DNA from: Mucor racemosus
Taxonomy: Eukaryota; Mucoromycota; Mucoromycetes; Mucorales; Mucoraceae
Reading direction: 5' to 3'
DNA length: 64,000 nt
NCBI GenBank assembly: GCA_027405735.1
Contig: JAPEHQ010000024.1
Location: forward strand, 496,001 to 560,000
Both the position numbers and the translations under genes were made by a program. A model generated the notes under the pieces. That model was not told the origin of the DNA. It did not search any database and saw nothing but the letters and a program-made list of their open reading frames with translations. The number at the start of each line of letters is the position of its first letter. Positions within the stretch are counted from its first letter, which is position 1. This document shows, one piece after another, positions 1-10,835 of the stretch.

Positions 1-451
1 AAATGATGATTCATCCATTTAAATCCATAGTAGATTACTATCAAACTGATCTAATAGTTCAATAGTGCCTTAAACTACACCTCCGCTCTCAGGACCTCAA
101 TGTCAAATCAATCTAAAAGACCATACTTTTATATCTAAATAAACGATATCTTGTTTGTATTATACAGTTGTTGAAGAACAACTGATTCATTACTCATTCT
201 CCTTTAATTTTATTCTTTTTTAAGTATTATTTATCAAACATGAAAATATAGGACACAACAGATGGTTTTATTGACAAAAATATCATGTTTTACTGATGAT
301 TTCCTCAACTCACAGTGTAATCAATATTCACAAGAATTGGGGGTTTGTTTTCTATTTGCAGTTGTCAATATTAGTTTATTATTTTGTAAAACTTAAAACT
401 TAATATCCAGGGCTTAATTTCTGTATTCATAAGATAAGTCTAATTGCTTGC
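1..451. other. Intergenic, no gene seen
   Basis: AT-rich DNA with stop codons in all frames. No recognisable domain, RNA gene or clear repeat was found here. It borders copy A of the dispersed repeat. Confidence 0.5.
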
Positions 452-1460
452 TACTCTGCATTTTTTGTTTTAGCAAAAAACATTGATTTTTCATCGAAAT
501 AACCAAAATAATAGTTTTTATCACAGCTTAAAATCTATCACAACGGGATTCCAAAATTTATTTGTTGAAATGAATGAAAAATGAATCAAAAAAACAAAAT
601 TATTTAATGGCTGATGAGCTGCAAAGTAAGTTGACCTAGTGTATTAAATGGTATTTGTACAGTTTTGGATTCTGCATCCATCGAAATAAAAATTAGACAA
701 ACATTTCACATTAAATTTTGCGCAAAATGCAATTGAAATTTTGGAGGTTTTTTGAAGATACACACCACTTTTTATAAGCATCTTCAAAATATAATAAAAG
801 ACAATGATGCGCAAAAAAATTATCTATCAATCGAGTTATTGCAAAATCTTTTAGCTGCATTTGTCGTAGAAGAAACAAGATGTTTGTCGAAATTTTTTCA
901 GTTTCAGAATTTGGGATGAGGGTATACAAGGGAAAATGGAAGCTAGAAATGTAGGTACCTTTTTGTAGACGTTTTTGAGGATATTTCCACGAAAAATCAA
1001 TATTTTGAAAAAAACTAAATTGGATCCAAGAGAGCTCAATGAGTTTAATGATATGATTGTAAAAAAATACTGCTCAATTTAACCAATATTTTGAAACCTA
1101 CTATAGAAATGCCAAAAAAATGAAAAAAAAATAAAAGTGCTCAGAATTTTTTTATATTTCAATATGTTGTAGAGCACTTCAAAACAAGTAGGTTTTATTA
1201 TTAAAAAGTGTTAGTACAGCTTATTTTTTTGTAGAGATATGAAAGCTCAAAGTTTTTAATTTTTATCAGTGAAATACGCGTAAAAAACCTGAAACATTAG
1301 CACTGAAAAATTAATACCAACTGCAAAAAATAGGATATTTCCAGATACTCATTTTTGGATTAAAGCTAAAAATCTCAGGTACATAAGCATATATTTTATT
1401 TTTGGTGTTATTTAATGAAAAAAAATAGAGCAAGGATCAAAAGTAAGGCTGAAGATTTCT
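452..1460 (+). repeat. Dispersed repeat, copy A (truncated)
   Basis: This stretch matches three other places in the window: copy D in the same orientation, copies B and C in reverse. Shared landmarks are CTACTCTGCAT near the left end, GCTGCAAAGTAAGT and CCTAGTGTATTAAAT in the middle, GGGATGAGGGTATACAAG, and GTGAAATACGCGTAAAAA near the right end. Copy A lacks the outer left part present in B, C and D. Short reading frames on both strands translate similarly in all copies, but each copy is broken at different points, so no functional protein can be claimed. It may be a decayed or non-autonomous mobile element of unknown class. Confidence 0.8.
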
Positions 1461-1707
1461 TCAACTGCGGGAAACAAGTTGTAGTGTATATGCAAATTTT
1501 CAAAAATAAAATACATCTAAAATTCCCTTGCTCTTGATCAAATAGTATATTTATTAAATCAAATCTACAATCATAAAATAGTTGAATAAATAGTTGTTTT
1601 TATTATAAGATCAATTAAATAGGGTATAGATTTAATGATATATGTACATATTATAAAATTGCGCAAGTGTAACTGTTTATACATTCTTTCGCTACTGCCC
1701 GTATCAA

Positions 1708-3489
1708 CTATGATATGGAGTCACCTTGATTTAACGGGCAAATAGAAGGAGCAATATCTACAATGGAAGCGTCAAGGATAGGTGTGAGTTGATGAGATTG
1801 ATAGGATGACAATATGATTGAAGAATCAGGTTCTTTTCTTTTAAATCCACAATGCATAAGAAACCAATGGAAAGCAGAAGCTAGTCGAGGATGCTTGTAT
1901 GGTACCAATATACAATGATCAGATTGAGAATCAGCGATACATTGAGAGGCTCTATGAGAAGGCGTTTCAGAATCCACTGCAGTACTCGAGGATGATAAAG
2001 ACGACTGTGGTAATGGCGCTGATAGTGGGACGATAGTAGTATCGTTATGGCGAATTTGAGTATATACAGAAGCTGGTACGCTTAAACGTCGCATAGGAAT
2101 TGTATTGAAAGGTGCGCTGTCATGACTAATACGTTTACTCATGTTTTCCCAATCGATGTTTAATGATTTATTGTCGGTAACTAACTGAGCTGTCTGATTT
2201 CTGTGAACAGGAGTAAGAGGAGTAATCACTGAAGCCATGTGGTGAGAAGAAGAGGGCATAGTAGTAACTGAAGATAAATGGCTTGTAAATTTACTTTTCC
2301 GATTACTTTTATTATCCAAAGACATAACCTCTAGTTGACCATTACTGTATTTGCGAATTTTATTAAACTCATCAATATACTTTTCTTTACAGAGACTCCA
2401 TTGTTCAGATATGTAATGGGTCATTGCAGGATCACTAAAAAATATGATAGCGACAAAGAAACCTTGCAAGCATTTGAATATTGCCTCAGCGAGTGAAAAA
2501 GCGAAATTAGGAACATCATTATGTGGATTTATCAAGCAAATTTGAAATACAAATCCCAAAATGTTACTAATAAGTGGAACTATAAAGTTGTTAGATATGT
2601 TTAAATAAAAAGGGGAAGCTTTAAATATATTATATACTTTACCAAGAGGATATAAGACACATCTTGAAACCACTCGCATAAAAATGTTTGTTTGAGATTC
2701 AATACGATGTTCAATATTGGACTGAGCAGAGTCGGCTGTTTGTGACATTAAAGCAATACGAATCCATTTTCCAATTAATGTATGACGTTCAAGCATTAAT
2801 TTGATGAGAGCAGTAATTGAGCAAACAACAGCAATGACAACTGTCAGGAATAAAAACCCATAAAACCACATCTACAATATATTAATACGTTAATTGTCAA
2901 CTTTTTGATCGATTTCTATGCTATTTACCCATAACATGCTACTATGACCGAGGAATTGATAATAGTGCAGAAAGTAATAACATTGGAGATCAGTACGAGA
3001 GGATAACGTATCGTCAGATGATTCTATTATGGGTGCGGTGATGGCCATTAAACCATATATAATAGCACTTGGATAATAAATGCGCTCTAATTTATGAGCC
3101 GAGGAGCTCACATTGCAAACAAATACAAGAACTAAATTGACTCCCACTAAAGCCAAAAATACAGCGCTCATGACTCTTGTGAACATTACAATTATTGAGC
3201 TGGCTCTACACAAATAAGTATCGCCGTAAATTGATATAATGACAACACCAAACACCGAATTGATTAGATTCATAATGCTAGCCATAAAAACGCATCTTAG
3301 GGACACTCTGTTGGCTTTATCAGGTTGTGAAATCCGTAAATGCATATAAGCTACTATAATTAAAAGTGAGCAGAACATAGATATTGCTGATGTTGCACTG
3401 CAGGCTTTCAGCAACTCCACATATTGTGTAACGTCGTTTGAAATTTCAACTGTTGTATAATTTGATATTGTCTGATCGGTTGTCAACAT
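1708..3489 (-). CDS. Seven-transmembrane G-protein-coupled receptor (Git3/cAMP-receptor-like)
   Basis: Predicted plasma-membrane receptor that would signal through a heterotrimeric G protein; the ligand is unknown. Proposed exons, in coding order: 3489-2929, 2871-2643 and 2579-1708, giving about 553 residues. Five hydrophobic helices precede or span the first intron (about residues 32-52, 68-90, 98-127, 139-155 and 188-212), followed by a helix starting at the RVVSRCVLYPL motif and a seventh ending near FFSDPAM. The second intron (2580-2642, 63 bases) is a multiple of three without a stop; removing it joins CVLYPL directly to VPLISN, the usual helix-6 pattern of this receptor class. A long Ser/Thr-rich cytoplasmic tail follows, typical for phosphorylation-controlled receptors. 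The family call is from helix pattern and the LYPLV motif; subclass is uncertain. Confidence 0.82.
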
Positions 3490-5622
3490 TGAATGATTTA
3501 TATATGTATTGTAGTAAATGAAAAAAGTGTAAACAGTTGGAACAAGAGAAATAATTGAATGGAAATGGGGGGAAGGTTTATATGCATTTTATTTCAATAG
3601 GGGTATTAGAAAAAGAAGAATGGAAAAAAAAAGTTTAGTTTGTTTGGCACAAGAAGAAAAACTGCTTTAGTGCTCAGTAATGGAATCATGATTAATTATA
3701 TCATATTTTCCAAAATTGCACTGTATTTTTCGATTTTATCTTGATCCTAACCTTTAATTAACTTTAAGGCACAGATAGCATCTATTTTTTTTTCATTCTT
3801 AAACCTTTCTATAAGTCAAGTTTCATTATGAAATCTTTTATATCTTGATAATTGATTTTACCGAAAGAATGTTGTTCGATTGTTCTGTTTTCTATTTTTT
3901 ATTTTCTATTCCATTTTTTTTTCCAAACGAGCAGAATCACGGAACTTTTGTAACATTACATTTGTGGATAACAAACAAATATTTAGATATAATAGCAGAA
4001 ACAGCTCATATATTTCAAATGTTACATTTCTCATTTAGAACATGAGGCGTCCAGAATGAAATTAACCACGCTTCATACTATACTGTACATTTATACCTTG
4101 TGCTTCTTTTCATAGAATAGAATGTATAAGGCTTTGAATACAAGTACATGCATTGCTTAGTACTGAAGAAAAAAAATGTATGTTAATCCCAAAGAATTTA
4201 CCATGTCTAAAAGGAAAAAGTATGGCATGGAAAATCTAAATCACATAAAATAGAATGTGTAATCAAAATTATGCATCTTCTAATCGGTTTATTGTGTAAG
4301 TGGCATATGTGAGCTTATACTATTATAAAAGTGAGGTGATTCAACTTTCAATGTTTCGCTTTACTGTCTTGGCTATTCTCGGGATTGTGTTTTCCCTTTC
4401 GAAAGGGCCTCGGCCGTTTACCTAATGCTATTACTGAATGGCCATATAACCTATTATATAGCTCATTTTAGAGGACTTTTAGAGGCCTTCCATGAAGGCA
4501 TTTTATTCTTAGATGAGATTAGTGGTTTGGTTTCCACTTTTGTTATGATTATTTCAAGCTCTGAGAGCAGCAGCACTAAAAATCGGATTCAAACACCAAA
4601 CTTTTTATTCCGCCATTTCCGAAAAATGCTATTTTCTAAAAAAAAAAAAAAAAAATCCATCACTTTTTTGCATATTACTCTAAAAACTACTATGCAAATT
4701 AACATAGTATATTAAGCAGTATGTGTAGAGCTTTTAATTACGCGTCGAATGATTGTATTTATTTAAAAAGTTACCAAAAAAAAAACTGCAGAAATTTGAA
4801 AAGTGAAAATAACGATTTTTTGCATAAAAATCTGTTTTATGGATAATTAAAAGTCAAATAAACGTTTTTATATAGAACTATGAAGAATTTTGGTCATTTT
4901 GAGCTTAGGAAAGGTAGGGTAAAAAATCCCATTTTTAGGGCCAAAATGCCGTTTAATCAAAATTTCCCGATTTTTGCCTGTACTTGTAAGCGTTTAGAGG
5001 TCGACCTGCATCGTATTTTTCATCACTCCAAAAACTTGGGAAATAAAGTGTATAACCCAAGAAATAGTTTTGACTGAATTTGAGCTCCAGGTTTGTGCGA
5101 AAAGTGCATAAAACAATTCTTTAAAAATATCATTTCTTTGCTTATTACAGCTGAATTATACATAATTGAGTATAAATATCGTATAATAAAACTATATTTC
5201 TATACTTGAATTCGTTCATTTAACCAACGAGTATTGAGAAATGTTGACACTTTATATTAGAACGTCTATTTCGTGATAGTGACACAATGCATCTGTTCCA
5301 ACTCACCGTTTGGAATAGTAATTGTAATAATAGCCACCAGAACCCTCATTTTTTCAAAAAATTGTATACTTTAAAGAATTTTAAAACCCTAATAAAATAA
5401 TGTTAATATATAAAAAAAAGCAATGGATTTAAAAGTAAAATGTTGGACATGTTTCTATCTTTTTTAATTTACAAGTTGATTAAGAAATATGTTTGTAAAA
5501 AATATGGTGTTTCAAATATCAAGGAAGCTTTTTTATTGCCAGGAATCCAATCAAATGACAATGTAATCCCGATTTCGCCAACTTAATTCTTTTTTCTTTT
5601 ACTTTGTATGCTTAAAACGAAT
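3490..5622. other. Intergenic, 2.1 kb, no gene seen
   Basis: Divergent spacer between the receptor and the deubiquitinase. It contains A/T homopolymer runs (for example near 4640-4656) but no reading frame with recognisable content. The open frames at 3845-4045, 4425-4715 and 4880-5077 have low-complexity, unstructured translations and no splice context, so they are not called. Confidence 0.5.
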
Positions 5623-6803
5623 ATGCTAGACCAAGTCGTTCTTCCCGCTTATATATATCATCTTATTCTTTCGCATGCTTATTCTACGGAAAATGTAAAA
5701 GAAAAATTGATATGAAATGTATGTTTGTTTTACTTATAAATGTAGCAATTATTAAATAGGAAGAGATTATTGGTATGCTAATAGGATATTGGGAGGTACT
5801 GTTATATTGCAGATACAAACAAAACATTAGTTTGATGCTAACATATGTATTTAGACCACTCCTAGCAACAATCCATACTTGAAATCAAAGTCAACAGCCC
5901 ATGTAAAATACGTTTCCTTCTTGACTCGATCTGATAAACGCAAAGATAGAGTTGAAATTGCACCTGAAAGTTTGCATTTAGCCGCTCTTCAAGCAGAAGT
6001 AAGTTGCAATAAAATTAGAAGCCTGTTTGTAATTTCGATATTTATAATTGAATTTACAGGAATTTGGAAATAAAATAGGCAAGCCCATGATGGTGATTGG
6101 TTGGTATCATAGCCATCCGCACATTACAGTATTTCCTTCGCATGTTGGTGAGTGTTTTACATTGATATGCTTTGTATGTATGCATGTATTGACAATAGTA
6201 ATCTAGACTTAAGAACGCAACTATCTCAACAATTAATGGATGACAAATTTTTTGGCATCATTGTGTCCTGCTTTGATTCACATAATGACAATGTATGTGA
6301 AAATATATGCATATTGACATTATAAATACTAACATGACATTTAGACTGAAAAGATGCAAATAACATGTTTTCAATCAGCACAGGATAATGAAAAAGTCAA
6401 TATACCATTATTGATAGAGCCAAGTTTAAACATTGATAGTGATATTCGAGAGCTTTTATTGAAATTACCGGAGCACATGTATGAAGAATACAAGAAAGAA
6501 TTTACAATATCAAATGAACGCATCAAGTATGATTTGAGATCAGTTAAAAATATAGATACAACCAGTTTACCAAATAGCATGACACAGTTGTACAATGCAG
6601 GTGTTTATGGTCAATTATTAACTAGTTTAATTGATAATATGATTATTCCAACTACACATATATTAGATTTAAAAGCTATAGAACTTGATCGACAGATTGA
6701 AGAGTTGGAAAAGCACAAACAAGCAATGTCACTGTCTTCAACTACATCCACTCCAATACCAAATAGATTGCATAAACTAGATGATTACTTGATTCAATTG
6801 TAA
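5623..6803 (+). CDS. BRCC3: BRCC36-like K63-specific deubiquitinase (JAMM/MPN+ protease)
   Basis: Zinc metalloprotease of the JAMM/MPN+ family that in animals trims Lys63-linked ubiquitin in the BRISC and BRCA1-A complexes. Proposed exons: 5623-5694, 5760-5795, 5855-5998, 6060-6147, 6207-6292 and 6345-6803, about 294 residues, close to the usual BRCC36 length. The start gives MLDQVVLPAYIYHLIL, then HAYSTEN joins EEIIGMLIGYWE. The family block RSDKRKDRVEI precedes the catalytic signature WYHSHPHITVFPSHVD, which spans an intron and supplies the two zinc His, the Ser and the zinc Asp. The C-terminal part has the expected helical coiled region. All junctions are in frame. The downstream kleisin starts 40 bases after the stop codon on the same strand. 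Confidence 0.9.
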
Positions 6804-6843
6804 ATTTATCATTTCTTTCTTCTTTATTATACAAAAAAAAAAA

Positions 6844-9650
6844 ATGGTTATAATAACGGAAGAGGAAAAACTATTGAAACAAAATAAACATTTTAAAATT
6901 GCTTGGAAAGTATCATTTGATACATTTACCCTTTGTACATAATAAAATAATATTGAAGCAATTGTGCATTATACAGGCTTGCAGCTAGTCCAAGACAATT
7001 AACAAGTGCACACAATATCAAGGGTCAAATTGTTCGTGACACTATCTTAACATATGATATTAGCAAATTATGGTAAATATGTATATGGTATTTTAAGAAT
7101 AATAACAAAAAAAGCCCTGATTATAACACATGCCATAAAGCCAATTAATTCAAGACAATGAATCAATTTTGAAATTAAAAACAAAAGCACAATTGTTATA
7201 TGGAGCTACTAAAATAATGCGACAACAAAGCTATTTCTTATATGGTATTATTATAATAACCTGAAACCTACAGTATATCTTGTATAAATACCTACATTGC
7301 ATTACATAGATGATTCTACTAAATTATGGTGTAAATTGAAATCTGATATGCTCAACCCCACGGAGTCTTCTTTTATTGATATAGATAAAACTGCTATATT
7401 GCAAGTATTTTACTAGTATTTACACATCTCACATGCTTACTCTATATCATTAGATCTAATGCTATTACATTATCTGATGCTGATAATTTATTACAGTTTC
7501 AAAAATCTAATGGAGCCCCTCCATTTTCAACATTGGTACAATATGAAATTTGATTATTTTGAGGGCTTTTTTTTTAATAATATCTGTAAATCCTAGTTTG
7601 ACTATAATTTCATTTACCAAAATGAAAATGATCAAAATGATATTGAAGATTCCATTATTTTAAGAGTTGAAACATCACGAAATACAAACGATATTCTTTT
7701 TGATGGCAGTTCACTTGATTTACCAGATAATTCTTTAACTATACAATCAATTGATCCAATAATGCAGCAACAACATAATGAGGAAGAAGAGGGTCAATCA
7801 GTACAACAACAACAACAACAACAAGAGTATGTGCTTGATAATATTGACATGGACGACCTTGGTGGTATGGAAGACTATGGAGACATGATGGATTATGACT
7901 AGTAAGCTTAAAATAGATTTAAATATACACTTGTCATTAATACAACAATTTTACAGTGATTTGCAGCATAATGTTAGTACTGAATCAAATAAACCTCCAG
8001 AACAAGATAATGTGTTTGATTTTCCTCTTATTTCCGCAGCAGATATGCAGTTACAGCAGGATGCAAGAACTCGTTATTTCTCTCCTTTGAACCAGGCAAG
8101 AAATTGATTTTATTAAAAATGAAATCAAAAGCTCAAACATTCTTTTTGTAGACTTCTCCGCGCATTGATAATAACCCTCCTATTTCTTCGACATCAAGTT
8201 ACCACAGCTTTGATCCTATTCGTAATACAAGTGGACCTCCATCGCTTATTCAAGAAGAAGATGAAAACTGGAGCACTTGTTCAGTTTCAACCCATAATTT
8301 GAGCACTATTTTCCTAATTGAAGTAATCAATGAAACCAATGCATCACACGTTGCTACTAATAGTCAAAGACGCATGAAGCGTATGGTATCAAACACTACA
8401 ACGTTATCTTATACGGACGATTATACAACAGAATTTATCGTACGTAAACCAATTAAAGGAAACCAACAACGCAAATTAACAGAAAATCAAAGAATGGCAC
8501 AGATTAGAAATAACCTTCGATATCCTTCCATTGTATTTGATGCATTTAATCACAATACAATGTTATTGACTGAGCAAGGAGTAGGACAGCAGCATCAAGG
8601 ACTAACATTTTTTAATAGAAACCGACATTTTACTGATCAGGTCAGTAGGTTTTTTTTATTTACCTTGGTTTTGTTCAAATTATAGGAGTTGCACTTTTTA
8701 GGAAATAATTTTCATGCGCACGTTTATTAATTAATATTCGAATAAATAGATTGAACAGTCTAGACGATATGATCATTTTCGTCACAGAAATACAAGCGGA
8801 TCTTCTTCTTTTATTGCTGCTGGTATTCATCGTTTACCACACCATCCAAATAGTAGTGGAGGAGTATCGATTAGATCGAATTCAGGTATTTAAAGCCTTA
8901 TTAAATATATTAAACAAAAACTAAAGCAGTATATATAAAAAAAGATGTACATGAGACTCCTGAAATGCGCAATCTTGACCTTGATGAAGCTATTGAATCA
9001 GATCAAGTGTAAATATATATATATATATATATGTAGGAGATTCTACTTCTGATATTTCTCATTTAGACAGGAGAATGCCATCATATGGCAGCAACAACAG
9101 CAATTCCAAACAATTGATGATGATATGATTGATTATGGAGATGATATTGAATTCGGTAGAGTATATTTTCTGCCATTTAGATTTTTTTGAAACTCATGTA
9201 TATACATATATATATATATATATATACAGATACAGATTTAAATGCTAATTTTAGTGATGATCTCTTACAACAACAAATCCAAGAGAACCATATGCAAGAA
9301 TTTATAAAGTAAATATTTATTTGCAAAACGTTCATTTTTCTGGATTTGTAACTAATTAAATCAATTCCTGTAGTCAAATCAAAGAATTATCAAATCCTTT
9401 TGGTTTTAATGAATTCTTTCAAGTTTCCTATCAACCATCCATGGTAGCTAAATCATTCTCTTATATTCTTGGTACGTTTGTTTATTTATATGTTATAATA
9501 TTCCAACCCTCCTTTTTTTTTTCAAGTTTATTTGAGGTCTCCTTTAAAAATGCTTATTTTTATTATCTTTTAGAGTTAGCATCAAAAAGTAAAATTCGCG
9601 TATCTCAAACTGAGCCTTATGGATCTATTGAAGTTTATGTTCAAATGTAA
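6844..9650 (+). CDS. Cohesin kleisin subunit, Rec8/Rad21 family
   Basis: Kleisins close the SMC ring of cohesin and are cut by separase; Rec8 is the meiotic form. Fourteen exons are proposed: 6844-6905, 6977-7072, 7141-7244, 7310-7404, 7497-7535, 7597-7901, 7957-8095, 8152-8640, 8750-8885, 8945-9006, 9071-9155, 9230-9308, 9374-9471 and 9574-9650, about 621 residues, all in frame. The N-terminal domain shows FKIAWLAASPRQL and LLYGATKIMRQQSYFLYD, matching the kleisin head. The middle is acidic and Gln-rich. The C-terminal winged helix shows SFSYILELASKSKI then QTEPYGSIEV, the SMC1-binding end. The first intron appears to use a GA donor and the seventh a GC donor. Rec8 is favoured over Rad21 by the divergent N-terminus, but this is not settled. 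Confidence 0.83.
6906..6976 (+). other. Probable non-canonical GA-AG intron in the kleisin gene
   Basis: Family alignment requires ...FKIAW joined to LAAS. That junction falls at TG|GAAAGTATC and ATACAG|G, so the intron would begin with GA instead of GT, one substitution from a perfect GTAAGTATC donor. Using the nearby GT at 6910 instead shifts the frame and gives a TAG four codons later. Confidence 0.5.
8096..8151 (+). other. GC-AG intron in the kleisin gene
   Basis: The exon ends in AACCAG and the intron begins GCAAGA, ending TTTTTGTAG. Reading through gives a stop at AATTGA; splicing keeps frame (NQ joined to TSPRID). GC-AG is a known minor intron class. Confidence 0.65.
9013..9032. repeat. 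(TA)n microsatellite inside a kleisin intron
   Basis: An uninterrupted AT-dinucleotide run of about 20 bases. A second lies at about 9204-9226 in the intron after exon 11. Confidence 0.8.
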
Positions 9651-10136
9651 TTGAGCATAATTCTTAATAAGAAGAAAAAAAATGTAGTATAACATGTCCA
9701 CAACGTAATTTGATTTACTGATTCATTTTTTTATTAGGATGATAATAATATGTAAATTTTGCTCTTTTTTTTTTTTTTTTTTCTTTGAATGAAATGAACA
9801 TTCTGTATACATGAAAAATCACAATATATATTTATGAAATAAATAAAAAATGCACGTATAAAATAGCAAATATTTCATATAAAAAAAGGGGAAAGAGAGG
9901 CTTTTTAAATGGGGGGTTTTTTCAGAGAGACGAAAGGGAAAGTGGATAAAGTAAAATTAATAATTGCAAATGTATGTATAAAAGAAAGAAAGAAACTAAA
10001 TGTATAAAAATAAAAAAAAGGCATAACTATAAAAACTAACAAATTTAATAATGAAATGTCATGGATAATTTTGCATGTAATGAATGGCAAGAGTCAGTAG
10101 TTGCAGTGATTGAATGAGTGACAAAATAGAGTGATT
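9651..10136. terminator. Convergent 3' flank between kleisin and zinc-finger gene
   Basis: The two genes converge here. The stretch holds a T run near 9767-9782 and AATAAA-like sequences near 9838-9847, suitable for 3' ends of both transcripts. No further gene is seen. Confidence 0.4.
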
Positions 10137-10760
10137 TTATAGATTTTTATATCGTCTATTTCCAGTATTTTTCATTGCTTGAATCACTGGACTCATTCTA
10201 CATGTTTCTTCCATTCGTAAGTGTCTTTTCAAAGCATCTGTACGTGCAAATGCTTTTGTACAGCTGAGGCATGAATAGGGTTTAGCACCTGTATGTACTC
10301 GAATATGGCGCTGAAGATCATGCTTACGAGCAAATGAGCGCAGACATACGCAGCATGCAAATGTTTTTAATTGACGTTGTTGTGATGGTTGTTGATGTTG
10401 CATTTGGTTCTGATTTTCTTTTTCTAATGACATTTCACTTGATAAATCGGATAATAGAAACGATTTAATGTCATTTTGTTGTAAATTAAAATTAAACACC
10501 TTTTCGATATCAATTGACGGAGATGATGAACATGAAGACCAAGAATTAGAATCAGAATATGGTGAGGATAGTGTAGTATTTATGGCTAAATCCAAATCTT
10601 GATTTATAGGTAAATTAAAGTACAGATGGCCAACGTTTGTAGTGATGGTGGTAGTAGTGGTAGTAGTAGTAGCGGTAGGGCAATAATTAGCTTGTAAGAA
10701 TAATTGATCTTGTTCTAATGTAGTATTAGTTTGGTTTATGTAAAAGCAGTCTTGATACAT
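10137..10760 (-). CDS. C2H2 zinc-finger transcription factor (small)
   Basis: A single-exon protein of 207 residues and a likely DNA-binding regulator in the nucleus. The first 125 residues are low-complexity, with Thr, Ser and Gln tracts (a run of Thr near residues 31-40). Two fingers follow: CCVCLRSFARKHDLQRHIRVH, linked by TGAKPYS to CLSCTKAFARTDALKRHLRM. The second finger ends in EETC, so its last ligand is Cys (C2HC) or a distorted His. The fingers share the FAR motif and the layout of fungal C2H2 regulators, but target genes cannot be read from the sequence. The 5' flank holds a 36-base A run on the + strand (T on the sense strand). Confidence 0.85.
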   Translation of the reverse strand: MYQDCFYINQTNTTLEQDQLFLQANYCPTATTTTTTTTITTNVGHLYFNLPINQDLDLAINTTLSSPYSDSNSWSSCSSSPSIDIEKVFNFNLQQNDIKSFLLSDLSSEMSLEKENQNQMQHQQPSQQRQLKTFACCVCLRSFARKHDLQRHIRVHTGAKPYSCLSCTKAFARTDALKRHLRMEETCRMSPVIQAMKNTGNRRYKNL

Positions 10761-10797
10761 TTATACAATAGCTATTATAACAAGAAGATGTAGAAGG

Positions 10798-10833
<36 letters not shown>
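10798..10833. repeat. Poly(A) homopolymer, 36 bases
   Basis: Uninterrupted A run immediately upstream of the zinc-finger start codon on the opposite strand, so poly(T) in its leader or promoter. Such tracts can exclude nucleosomes in fungal promoters; that role is inferred. Confidence 0.9.
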
Positions 10834-10835
<2 letters not shown>

